NCBI RefSeq assembly: GCF_016406105.1
Contig: NZ_CP066308.1
Location: 4,066,501 to 4,130,500 of the forward strand
DNA length: 64,000 nt
Direction of reading: 5' to 3'
From: Brevibacillus composti
Lineage (GTDB): Bacteria > Bacillota > Bacilli > Brevibacillales > Brevibacillaceae
Both the position numbers and the translations under genes were made by a program. Shown here piece by piece: positions 6,959 to 15,030 of the stretch; the first letter of the stretch is position 1, and each line of letters begins with the position of its first letter. The notes beneath the pieces were generated by a model. It had not been told where the DNA came from and searched no databases. It worked only from the letters and a program-made list of their open reading frames with translations.

Positions 6959-8594
6959 GGGGCTGCTGAACGGTTTTCAAACTTCAAAAATGTTTCCAAA
7001 AGCAGGAATTCTATAGGAAAGAAGACGGTTTAACCAGGAGACAAAAAAATCCCGCAGCCTACGCTCGAGGTTCATCACCAGGAGCTGAAGCGCGATGACG
7101 GTTTCACTTGTTTTCGCAAGGCATGCTCGAATACGGCCAAGCCCATACCTGCGCTTGCCCTCACCAAATTTGCCTTCTATGGCGTTGCGTTTTCGTGCAT
7201 CTTGTCTTGCGACTCGCCGTTGTTCTGTCGCTTCTTCGCCTTGTACGGGACGGCCAAGCGCCGGACCGCTCAAACGAATGCCATGCGCTTTGCAAAATGC
7301 CCTGTTTTGCCGGGTGCGATAGATTTGATCGGCAAGTACCGCCTTCGGGTAACAACCAAAGCGTCTCTTGTATGCTTCTACAGATTCGATCAGCGTCACC
7401 CCTTCGTTGAAGCTGTCCCATGATAGACGCTCCAGAAAAGCATAACCGTTCACCATGCTGACCGATACTTTGGCGCCAAACTCTACTCGCGCTTTCGCTT
7501 TGCCGCGTACGACCGGGCGGACGTGCGGTTGGTGGATGCTCACGATTCGATCTTCGATCTGATGCGTTTTGCGTTCAAACATCATGCGTTGCTGTCGATA
7601 CAGTTCCTGAATCACAAGCAAGTCGCGATATTGTTTCCGGCTCAAAAGTGTCAGCGGCTGCCGTGAGGCCATGTTGCGGATAATTTGAAGGTTACGTGCT
7701 ACATACCGGAGTTGCTTGCCGATCGCTCGACGAATCACCTTGCCGTTTGCACGACGCTGTTTGGCCACGGCCAGGTACTCCTTTCGAGCTTTATCCCGAT
7801 AAGTCCGTGGTTTGCGGGAACGACCAATCTGTGGAGCATGTAACGTATCGATGATCTCCTCCAGTTTCTCACGCGCCTCGTTCAGCAAGTTCAAATCGGT
7901 TGGGTACGCCACATCCGCCGGGGCACATGTGGCATCCAGCAACAAGACACCCTGGTTCGGATCTTCCTCGGATGTTGAGTGACGCTTGGTCGTACGTTTA
8001 CCTTTGGATTTTGTACCTGATTTTGGTTCATCGTCACGGTCGGAATCTGGAATTGATTTAGCGGCCTCAACCGCGATGATCTCGTTGATTTCACGGAGAA
8101 CCGGTTCGCCTAAACGTTTGCGAAAATGCGTCATGAGCGACGGGTGGAACGGTGGATGATCCTGATAGCCTTCCAGCCCGATGAAGTATTGCAGATACGG
8201 GTTTTCGACAATCTGCTGGACCGTTTCCCGGTCCGACAGTTGCAAACGTTCCTGAATGATGAGTGCCCCGAGAGCGACACGGATGGAAACGGCCTTTTGT
8301 CCACGAAACGATATGCGGAAGGACTTGGCATACTTTTTCTCTGCATGTGCCCACGGTACCAACCGAGCCAACTTGACCCAGCGATTTTCTTTACTCAACT
8401 TGCCGCCAAATGGCAAGAAAAAATCATCAGGGAGAAGCAGTTGATTTTCACGATGAGAGAGAAATTCGTACATTCAGATCCGCTCCATGTGCAAGGAATT
8501 TGAAGAAAAATCGTCGATTTCCTTGCACATGATTTCGATGAAAGCGAGGCAAAACCCTTGTGGTTACAGTATTTTTTATCTGTTCAGCAGCCCC
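6959..8594 (-). mobile_element. IS5-like insertion sequence
   Basis: The 1,636-bp element begins and ends with matching inverted repeats (GGGGCTGCTGAAC at 6959-6971; complement at 8582-8594) and is flanked on both sides by TA, a plausible 2-bp target duplication. It contains one full-length transposase gene. It separates the flavoprotein gene from the truncated S-layer gene. Confidence 0.82.
6977..8473 (-). CDS. DDE transposase, IS5/IS1182-like
   Basis: The 498-residue protein has a DUF772-type N-terminal region (VALGALIIQERLQLSDRETVQQIVENPYLQYFIGL). The first catalytic aspartate lies in LLLDATCAPADVAYPTDLNLL, the second in AVLADQIYRTRQN, and a C-terminal catalytic Glu region in RNAIEGKFGEGKRRYGLGRI. 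A charged linker (about residues 150-170) separates the first domains. The frame is intact. Family assignment between IS5 and IS1182 groups is by motif memory and could be refined. Confidence 0.88.
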   Translation of the reverse strand: MYEFLSHRENQLLLPDDFFLPFGGKLSKENRWVKLARLVPWAHAEKKYAKSFRISFRGQKAVSIRVALGALIIQERLQLSDRETVQQIVENPYLQYFIGLEGYQDHPPFHPSLMTHFRKRLGEPVLREINEIIAVEAAKSIPDSDRDDEPKSGTKSKGKRTTKRHSTSEEDPNQGVLLLDATCAPADVAYPTDLNLLNEAREKLEEIIDTLHAPQIGRSRKPRTYRDKARKEYLAVAKQRRANGKVIRRAIGKQLRYVARNLQIIRNMASRQPLTLLSRKQYRDLLVIQELYRQQRMMFERKTHQIEDRIVSIHQPHVRPVVRGKAKARVEFGAKVSVSMVNGYAFLERLSWDSFNEGVTLIESVEAYKRRFGCYPKAVLADQIYRTRQNRAFCKAHGIRLSGPALGRPVQGEEATEQRRVARQDARKRNAIEGKFGEGKRRYGLGRIRACLAKTSETVIALQLLVMNLERRLRDFFVSWLNRLLSYRIPAFGNIFEV

Positions 8595-8650
8595 TAAGTA
8601 AAGGGAAAGGAAATGCGATGAGAAGTCTGAGAGTTATACAGGGAGTTCGG

Positions 8651-8686
8651 GCAAAAAGAAAGGTCTGCCTCTTTCAAGGCAGACCC
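8651..8686 (-). terminator. Rho-independent terminator of the truncated S-layer gene
   Basis: A perfect 9-bp stem (GGTCTGCCT / AGGCAGACC) with a 6-base loop is followed on the minus strand by a T-rich tract (TTTCTTTTTG). It lies about 50 bases after the stop at 8737, so the original 3' end of that gene is preserved. Confidence 0.8.
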
Positions 8687-8736
8687 TTTCTACAAACTTC
8701 GATTGATTACAGGCACCGATCCCTTATTTGAGTTGC

Positions 8737-10968
8737 TTAGTTCAAAGTGATTGTAACTGTTTTATCAGCTGCAGCTGCGTCAGCGGTAAATGTTACATCA
8801 GCACCAGATGCTGCGATTGTGTAGCCAGCTACACCTGCACCGCTATTCAGAGCATTGAATGCATTTGCAATTGCTGTTGCTACTTGAGCTGCAGTCTCTG
8901 TACCTGCAAGGGTTACAGTTGCAGTTTCAGATATTGTACCATCACCAAAGGCAAGGGCAATGTCACCTGTACTAGATGCTCCGGCACTTACAGCCAACTT
9001 ATTAACTTCCGCTGTACCTGGTGTAGGAGCTACACCTGCAGTTACTTGGGTAGCTGTCCCTGCAACACCAGTACCGGATCCATCAGCGATCTTCCAAGCA
9101 GCAGTTACTTTTTGCAGAGTCTTACCGAAGTTGCCGTTTGCATCGTGGCCATCGAAGCCTGCAGCTGTTTCAACGTCAACGGTAGCAGTTGTGCTGGTCA
9201 GTGCATTAGTCAAATCGATTACAGCAGTGTTTCCGGAGAACGTAGCGGAATCAAGAGCAACTTTAGTTCCGTTCACATATACGTTCAGGTCATTCTTATC
9301 CAGAACAGCTGGGGAAGTTGCGGAAACTGCTTCAGAGAATGTTACCTTAACAGCTTCAAGACCAGTTACTTCAGCCTTAGCGATGTAAGGTTTCACGTTC
9401 TCAGCGAACTTGATCAGCTTGCTGTACGCTTTAACGTCTTTACCGTTTTTGTCTTTAATGTTGTTAATTGCGAGAACGTAGCTGCCATCGTACTTAATAG
9501 CATCATCGTTCAGAGTCAAACGAACAGTTTGTTTGTCGCCGTAGAATTCAGCAGATTTGAAGACGCGTTGTCCTTCAACAGAGTAGTTGGTAACGTCTTT
9601 AGCGCTATCGCCAACTTCCGCAGAGAACTTCACGATTACTTGATCAACAGTTTCACCAGAAGTGTCACCGTTGATTGGGTTAGAACCAGATGGTTCAGTA
9701 GCAGCCAGAACTTGAGTTTGTGCGCTTGCTGTACCTACAGCAAAGTCAAGAGCAGTAGCAACGTTGCTATCTGCGTATGCATCGGTTACTGCCCCTGCTG
9801 GAAGAGTTACGGAGTAAGAACCAGCACTCAAGCCTGTTGTATCGATAGCAAGTTCATCATTAGCAAGTCCGCTTACACCGCCAACACCTGCTTGAATTTT
9901 GAATGCAGAAGCAGCAATCGTAGTATCGAAAGTAATACCATCAGCTACACGCTTAGCCGCTACAGCAGAGGAGATAGATTTAGATGCAATCGGGTTAGCA
10001 AACTTGAACACAATGTAGTTGGTACCCGCGATATTTTTCACAACTCCGGTTGTAGTTGTAAATGTAGGAGCTGCATCTTGGAAATCAACATATTTGGTGA
10101 AGCTGGAATCTGTTTTTGGATTAGGATTTCCAGCAACGTCTTGGAAGTTCTTAACCGTTACTTTGTGCAGTCCTTTAGACTGAGCGCTACCAAGCTCAAC
10201 GACAAACTCAGTGTCGTTGGAATCAGCTACAGGAGTAACAGATGTAGGAGTTACGTTCGTGTCGTCAATTGCAACGTTGAAGTATACACCTGCACCTTGA
10301 TCCTTAATCTTCTCGTTAAATTTAACTTTGAAGAAGGTACGGTTTACTGCAGTAATGCTATCAACGAGTGGATCAACAGTATCAGCTACAGGCTTGATGA
10401 TTGTTTCATATGGGTTTGGAGAAATTGCATTTCCAGCGAAGTCTACGATTTGGCTGTTAACAACCAATTTGTATTCTTTTTTGCTGTCCAAACCAGATAC
10501 ATCTACTGTGAAAGAAGTTTTAGTAGTGTTGTTTGCAGTCTTAGTAACGGTAACTGGTGTAAGTCCATCGTAAACCGTAACTGCGGTATTCAGGTTAGAA
10601 AGATCTACTGGCTCAGTGAATTCCACTTTGAAAGTATTAGTGTCTACAAAGCTAGTAGCTTTTACTTCTGGACGTACGGAGTCAGACAAGGAGATTACTT
10701 GAGAGAATTCTTCGATTTCATCTCCGTCAGTATTCAGTACATCGTGCACATGTACAGTGTAATTTGTTGCCAATTTAGTGAGCGCTGTAGCAGAGTTCAA
10801 AGTAAGACGTACAGTCACTCCATCTGCTTGCAATTTTGCTCCTGCAATAGTCAGTGCGCTGCCGCCAACCTTAGTGATGCTGTAGTTATTTGTAAAATCT
10901 TCAGCAGTAGATTTATCTACAGCAGTCCCGAACTTAACATCTACAGTAGTGCTGTTAATAGCACAACC
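8737..10968 (-). pseudogene. 5'-truncated S-layer / outer-wall protein gene
   Basis: The open frame of about 743 codons lacks a signal peptide and a credible start; an in-frame TAG precedes it at 10971-10969. It encodes repeated Ig-like modules (for example VRPEVKATSFVDTNTFKVEFTEPVDLS and VKPYIAKAEVTGLEAVKVTFSEAVSAT), like those of the outer-wall-protein homologue at 30496-33540. Its first homologous residues, AIN, align with SAIN at about residue 135 of that protein, exactly where the conserved N-terminal region ends. The two genes share GTGCTATTAAC at this point. The 3' end and terminator are intact, so only the promoter, signal and N-terminal region are missing. It could be a decayed copy or a silent cassette. 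The first internal ATG-like start (10833) would give a cytosolic fragment. Confidence 0.8.
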
Positions 10969-11103
10969 CTAACCTGGATTTTTTCATACTTTTCCAATCG
11001 GAAAACTCATTATTTATATGACAGTTTCCCAACATGTTTCTCATCCTGTAGTTGATCTATATATAATGGAAGAAACGAGTTGCAATAAGTAGGTGGATCA
11101 CTA

Positions 11104-11142
11104 AAAAAAGAAAACAGGAAATCAACAGTTGTGATTCCCTGT
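11104..11142 (-). terminator. terminator after the toxin-antitoxin-like cluster
   Basis: Stem arms ACAGGAAATCA and TGATTCCCTGT (one mismatch) are followed on the minus strand by TTTCTTTTTTTAG. It ends the YgiT/MNT/HEPN transcription unit. Confidence 0.75.
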
Positions 11143-11148
11143 GAAAGC

Positions 11149-11223
11149 CCTAGCGTAGCGTCAATTGTGTCAGGAGCGACAACGCTTTTTTCTCAACCTT
11201 GCTTCTTGTGACACTACGTTAGG
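11149..11223. repeat. dispersed inverted repeat, copy A
   Basis: The arms CCTAGCGTAGCGTCA (11149-11163) and TGACACTACGTTAGG (11209-11223) pair over 13 of 15 positions. The left arm matches the right arm of copy B (14950-15000) and carries the family core TAGCGTCA. It lies between the YgiT-type gene and its terminator. Confidence 0.65.
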
Positions 11224-11256
11224 CATGAGGATCGGGCAGCGAATGCGTTTCTTGGG

Positions 11257-11517
11257 TTAGCCCTCCTGCACATTCGGCAGGAGGTCAAACTTTCGGACAA
11301 ACGCCGGGATCGTGATCGCTTGCTCTTGCGGGTACATGGACGCCTTCTTGATTCTCTCCATCCGAAGCGTCGTCTCCGCGTCGAAATATCGTTCCCCGCA
11401 TTGATCGCACACCTCGGTGGGTACGTCCTCGATGATGATTTTTTTGCCCATCCAATCACGTTCGACCGTGACAAGCTTTTGTTCCAGATCTCCTTCGCAC
11501 ATGAAGCAATGTTTCAA
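11257..11517 (-). CDS. YgiT-type zinc-finger protein (MqsA-like N-terminal domain)
   Basis: The 86-residue product has two CxxC pairs (CFMC near the start and CDQC in the middle) in the pattern of the YgiT/MqsA antitoxin zinc domain, followed by a short helical tail. TTG at 11517 is chosen because AGGAGG precedes it by 7 bases; a GTG at 11547 would place that site inside the gene. It lacks the helix-turn-helix domain of full MqsA. It is the last gene of the HEPN-MNT cluster, 36 bases after the MNT stop. It may act with them or be an orphan antitoxin; this is inference. Confidence 0.75.
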   Translation of the reverse strand: MKHCFMCEGDLEQKLVTVERDWMGKKIIIEDVPTEVCDQCGERYFDAETTLRMERIKKASMYPQEQAITIPAFVRKFDLLPNVQEG

Positions 11518-11553
11518 AATCGGTTCCTCCTGTCGAAACAAGATCACTTCCCT

Positions 11554-11874
11554 TCAAACAGCGATTTCAACGCCTGTCTTGAGGATTTCGCCGACAATCC
11601 CTTCCTTCATGGCATATTCTTTCTCGGTAAAAGCAATCGGTTCCAAATCAACGTGGTAGTCCATCGCGTGCATCAACAAGAATTTGATGCCCTCGACCCG
11701 ATCCATCTGCTCGAAATAATCGGAGAAGATGGCCAGATCAACGTCACTTCCCTCGTCGAACGTACCTTTGGCATACGAACCAAACAGGACAGCCTTTTTT
11801 ACGGGAATCAACTGACTAATGTTGCGAACATACTCCTCCACTACCCGTTTCACTTCCGCAGGGATTGCAGCCAT
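11554..11874 (-). CDS. MNT-domain nucleotidyltransferase antitoxin (MntA-like)
   Basis: The 106-residue protein shows the minimal nucleotidyltransferase signature GS-x10-DxD (GSYAKGTFDEGSDVDLAIF, about residues 32-50). MntA-type antitoxins neutralise their HEPN toxin by adding AMP to it. The ATG at 11874 overlaps the end of the HEPN gene by 25 bases and has GGAGGAGG in front, so the two are translationally coupled. The pairing and order fit HEPN-MNT (type VII) toxin-antitoxin modules. Confidence 0.85.
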   Translation of the reverse strand: MAAIPAEVKRVVEEYVRNISQLIPVKKAVLFGSYAKGTFDEGSDVDLAIFSDYFEQMDRVEGIKFLLMHAMDYHVDLEPIAFTEKEYAMKEGIVGEILKTGVEIAV

Positions 11875-12281
11875 CGAAATACCTCCTCCGTCTTTCCCAT
11901 GACTTGACGTGCTTTTTCTTCCTTCACGGACATGGACAACTTTTCACGATACGATGGATACCGCTCCGATATATAGTACGCCACCAACTCGGCAAAAAAC
12001 GGTTTGTATGTCGCTTTTTTCTCCACAAACGTGGCATCGTTCGCTTTTTGTTGAAAAGATTCATACTCGGCCAAGGCACTCAGAACAAGCCATATGTTGT
12101 GGGTACGTGGCGGTTCCTCCCCTGTATAAAGGACATACAAACCCTTGACTAACTTCTCGATGGCCTGCTGGCACATAAACACGACGTACAGGTATCGACC
12201 TGATTGGAGCATGGCCCGAGCCGTTGCTAAGTCATACTCCGCTATATCTTCCCAGTATTCATATTTTTCATTGTTATTCAC
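11850..12281 (-). CDS. HEPN-domain toxin (HepT-like)
   Basis: The 143-residue helical protein has the HEPN pattern: YWEDIAEYDLATARAMLQSGRYLYVVFMCQQAIEKLVKGL, followed by the conserved PPRTHNIWLVL segment. HepT toxins are ribonucleases. The catalytic RxxxxH is not obvious, the nearest candidate being the Arg-Thr-His of PPRTHN, so activity is uncertain. The GTG at 12281 is preferred to the GTG at 12290 because GAGGTG then lies 6 bases before it. It heads the MNT and YgiT genes. Confidence 0.78.
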   Translation of the reverse strand: MNNNEKYEYWEDIAEYDLATARAMLQSGRYLYVVFMCQQAIEKLVKGLYVLYTGEEPPRTHNIWLVLSALAEYESFQQKANDATFVEKKATYKPFFAELVAYYISERYPSYREKLSMSVKEEKARQVMGKTEEVFRWLQSLRK

Positions 12282-12412
12282 TTTCGTCACCTCTCCTTCT
12301 ATTATGGTCGAAAGAATGACAAGCTACACCATCAGGCCATCGCGTTAAGATCCGATTGAATTCATACTTATCTTCATTATATACGAATGAAAACAAATCT
12401 CCATGAAATAGG

Positions 12413-12450
12413 AAAAGCCCTTTCTGGAGCTCTAAGCATCCAAAATGGGC
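12413..12450 (-). terminator. terminator-like hairpin upstream of the HEPN gene
   Basis: The arms GCCCTTTCTGG (12417-12427) and CCAAAATGGGC (12440-12450) pair at all but one or two positions and are followed on the minus strand by TTTTCCTATTT. It probably backs up the terminator at 12519-12547. Confidence 0.55.
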
Positions 12451-12518
12451 TGCCCTTTGTTTATTTTCTCCTTCGTTTCTTTTTCTCCAGGTTCAGAATA
12501 GGACAAACACAACCAACA

Positions 12519-12547
12519 GGCTGATGGCAAATCTGTTGCCACCAGCC
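12519..12547 (-). terminator. terminator of the secreted protein gene at 12558
   Basis: A 12-bp stem (GGCTGATGGCAA / TTGCCACCAGCC, one wobble) lies directly after the stop. On the minus strand it is followed by TGTTGGTTGTGTTTG. Confidence 0.65.
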
Positions 12548-12557
12548 CGTAAACAAG

Positions 12558-13898
12558 CTATTTTTTAGACAACCAGTTGTTGAAGGCCTTTTCCATGTCG
12601 GAGTAGCTGCCAAACTCTTTCAAGAATGCTTTTTCCCACTTTGGTTCTTTGCTCATCAGGACGTTCTGCACTTTTGTTTTCCCGTACGTTTCGTAAAGGA
12701 AAAACGCCAGCACCGCTCCATCTTCGTAGGTGCCTTGTACGGTTATCCCACTGGACGAGAATTTGATACGATTTCGGTCGTCCTTTACGCGCTGAGTCAA
12801 AATTCTGATCGTTTCAGGATCGTTTCCATAATGATACCCATAGTATTCTTCCATTCCCTGCACGAACCACTCGGGAGCGGAATATAGGTTAGACCACCCT
12901 TTTTTCTTCTCTCCGACTGCTTTCCTCAGCGGGATGGAAAGGTACTCGTGGATCGTCGTAACCTTAAAGTATAGGTCGTCGTATTCTTTTCCGACATTGG
13001 TGCAGCAACGCACATAATGTGCCTTTTTGCCCAAGAGGTGAATCTCGAAGGAGCCGTCGTTCAGGCCATAAAGCGACCACAAACCCACATCGGCCTTGTC
13101 ATCAGGCTTGTCATGAATGACGATGGTCACTGGCTTAGGCTGCTTCAGCCATCTTTCAACGTCTACGAGGTTACCGAATTCCTCTTTCGCCGCTTTAACG
13201 CTCTCCTCCATGTACTTGTACATGTTATTCGCTTCGTCTTTGTACCCTTTGGGGTACGTTACAGTGAAGTATTCATGCGTTAGTGGGGTGTTATCCTGAT
13301 CCCCGCTACCACCGCCGTTTTCAAGCTCACGGATTCGTTCGCGGAGCCTCTCAATTTCCGCTTCCAGGGAACGAATTTGGCTCTTTAATTGTTCGTTTTC
13401 CTTTCTCAACCTGTCGATCTCCGTTTGATCGCCACCTCCCGTTTCCTCAGAAGCAAACTTCACCTTTACGGTCTTGCTGGATGTGGACGTGCCTGTCGTG
13501 AACTTGATTTCCATCTTACCGAGAAAGTTTCCGTTCTTGTCCTTGATTTGATCAACTTTCAAGGTGAACTCCGCTTTCTTTGCCAGAGGCTTTTTCGGCT
13601 TAACCGTAATGTACTTTTTGGTTGAGTAGGTCACCGTAATGCTTTGGGCATTCCCATCCTTGTCAGTGATGGTGATGTTGTTGGTCGTGACGGTGGATTT
13701 GTCCAGATCCTTATCAAAGGTCACCTGCCAAGTGGTTTTGGTGGAAAGGTTCGTGTACTCCTGGCTGGCCTGTACGTAGACCGCCTTTTCAGCCTGTACG
13801 GTAGCAGGTACAGCAACCAGAGCGGTACTGACCGCCACACAACCCGCGAGAATTAGGGAGTAAACCTTGCCTAGAAAATGAGTACGAATTCTTTTCAT
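12558..13898 (-). CDS. secreted protein: Ig-like domain, coiled coil, degenerate gluzincin domain (paralogue 1)
   Basis: The 446-residue protein has a signal peptide (hydrophobic residues 11-30, probable cut near AQA/EK), an Ig-like domain at about 38-146, a coiled coil at about 158-194 and a C-terminal gluzincin-like domain. The zinc motif reads HEYLS (317-321) where an active enzyme has HExxH. The downstream helix reads PEWFVQGMEEYY (342-353), with Gln where the third zinc ligand Glu is usual. Both substitutions recur in the paralogue at 23274-24581, as does a CCTN cysteine pair (about 298-301). It may be a binding protein rather than a protease. ATG at 13898 follows AAGGAGG at 12 bases. 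Confidence 0.7.
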   Translation of the reverse strand: MKRIRTHFLGKVYSLILAGCVAVSTALVAVPATVQAEKAVYVQASQEYTNLSTKTTWQVTFDKDLDKSTVTTNNITITDKDGNAQSITVTYSTKKYITVKPKKPLAKKAEFTLKVDQIKDKNGNFLGKMEIKFTTGTSTSSKTVKVKFASEETGGGDQTEIDRLRKENEQLKSQIRSLEAEIERLRERIRELENGGGSGDQDNTPLTHEYFTVTYPKGYKDEANNMYKYMEESVKAAKEEFGNLVDVERWLKQPKPVTIVIHDKPDDKADVGLWSLYGLNDGSFEIHLLGKKAHYVRCCTNVGKEYDDLYFKVTTIHEYLSIPLRKAVGEKKKGWSNLYSAPEWFVQGMEEYYGYHYGNDPETIRILTQRVKDDRNRIKFSSSGITVQGTYEDGAVLAFFLYETYGKTKVQNVLMSKEPKWEKAFLKEFGSYSDMEKAFNNWLSKK

Positions 13899-13968
13899 TG
13901 TTGATAGCAACCTCCTTCAATTGACAAAATTCTACATTTTTCAATAATTTTCCTTCAAAAAAGAAAAA

Positions 13969-14001
13969 TCTGGAGAAGAACTTTTGTCGTTCTTCTCCAG
14001 A
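13969..14001 (-). terminator. strong Rho-independent terminator
   Basis: A perfect 13-bp stem (TCTGGAGAAGAAC / GTTCTTCTCCAGA) with a 7-base loop lies 7 bases after the stop at 14008. On the minus strand it is followed by TTTTTCTTTTTTG. Confidence 0.88.
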
Positions 14002-14007
14002 CCGTGT

Positions 14008-14928
14008 TTATGAACTCTTTAGAAGGGTTTCCACTTCTCTCTCATACCCGTACTTTCGGAAAAACTCGATCAGAGCGACCTCGAAGATTTCGCGTTGGCT
14101 GATGTTCTTCTCAAGACTGTACTCCACTACCAGATCGCGCAGGGTGTTCATCATGTGGACGGACTTGACCGTCGCGATCCCCGGCACGATGTAGCGGGGC
14201 ACCTTCGCCACTCCCGCTCCGGGGAGGAATGCGTCGATCAACTTGTCTTTGTTTCGTTCCAGCAGCTCCAGGAGGGGCAAAAACCGCTCCAACTGCCCTC
14301 CGATGCCTCCGCGACGCGCTGCCTTCGTCTGACTGCCTTGCTCTTGCTCGGCCTCCAATTGGCCACCATCAAAAGTGCTTTCAAGTGCCTCCACTTCCAA
14401 CTCCTCCTCTTGTACCACTTCACCGAGCATTTTGACGTACGTTCCTTTTTCGGACGACCATTCGTACCCTCTCGCCTTCATGTAGGTGGCAAGCTCCCGG
14501 TGATCCTGGAAGCCAAGCTGCTTGGCAACGGTTCTCGCGTCCGCACCTTCTTTCTCAAACAGGGCGAGCACGCGAGCCACTTTGGTCGAAGGAACGAGGG
14601 ACAGCTCGACTTGTTCCCGGTCAACACGGCTGTACAGAGGTACGTAGGTTCCCTTCCTGCCGTCCCACGTGAAATTTCGGCGACGCATGTACATGTCGAG
14701 CGACTTGTAGGTTTTGTGACCAAACTCCTTCGCCAGCTCTTCTCTGGACTTGCCCTCCGCAAATCCCTGCAGGATCTCTTTCACTCGCTCGTCGTAGATC
14801 GGTTTTTTTGTCAATTGGCATGGCCATTGTTCAACACTCCTTTTTTCTGCGTTATTGTTAATGCTTTGCAAAATCTTTGCGCCCTCTCGAGCTACAAAAG
14901 ATTGCTTTTTCTCCTGATTGCGTTTCAT
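14008..14928 (-). CDS. putative DNA-binding protein with two repeated HTH-like units
   Basis: I do not recognise the 306-residue family. It has two similar units: one at about residues 46-92 (VKEILQGFAEGKSREELAKEFGHKTYKSLDMYMRRRNFTWDGRKGTYVP) and one at about 117-162 (VARVLALFEKEGADARTVAKQLGFQDHRELATYMKARGYEWSSEKGTYVK). Each looks like a helix-turn-helix ending in a W-x5-GTYV motif. An acidic linker follows. The last 60 residues (KSVHMMNTLRDLVVEYSLEKNISQREIFEVALIEFFRKYGY) look like a ribbon-helix-helix or oligomerisation domain. It sits directly downstream of the tyrosine recombinase and repeat copy B, which suggests a role in element control or partition. Confidence 0.6.
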   Translation of the reverse strand: MKRNQEKKQSFVAREGAKILQSINNNAEKRSVEQWPCQLTKKPIYDERVKEILQGFAEGKSREELAKEFGHKTYKSLDMYMRRRNFTWDGRKGTYVPLYSRVDREQVELSLVPSTKVARVLALFEKEGADARTVAKQLGFQDHRELATYMKARGYEWSSEKGTYVKMLGEVVQEEELEVEALESTFDGGQLEAEQEQGSQTKAARRGGIGGQLERFLPLLELLERNKDKLIDAFLPGAGVAKVPRYIVPGIATVKSVHMMNTLRDLVVEYSLEKNISQREIFEVALIEFFRKYGYEREVETLLKSS

Positions 14929-14949
14929 TGGGCCGAATCCCCCGAAAGC

Positions 14950-15000
14950 AGCGTCAGTGCTGACAATACTATCAGTGCCGCTTTTGCCACCACTGACGCT
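14950..15000. repeat. dispersed inverted repeat, copy B
   Basis: A perfect 10-bp inverted repeat AGCGTCAGTG (14950-14959) / CACTGACGCT (14991-15000) extends inward to 15 of 17 paired positions. It lies between the tyrosine recombinase stop and the next gene start and shares its core with copies A, C and D. Confidence 0.75.
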
Positions 15001-15030
15001 ACGCTAGGGAAATTGGGGTATTGTGCTGTC

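Noticed and set aside
3418..8594. Composite transposon built from the two IS elements
   Set aside because: The two elements belong to different families with unrelated end sequences, so they cannot mobilise the interval as a classical composite.
8623..8739. Short plus-strand frame starting at an ATG after GGAAAGG
   Set aside because: It reads straight through the terminator hairpin of the S-layer fragment and has no protein-like sequence.
8728..11055. 775-codon plus-strand frame opposite the truncated S-layer gene
   Set aside because: It is antisense to a recognisable S-layer frame, Cys/Ser-rich without domains, lacks a ribosome site, and arises from the strong codon bias of the minus-strand gene.
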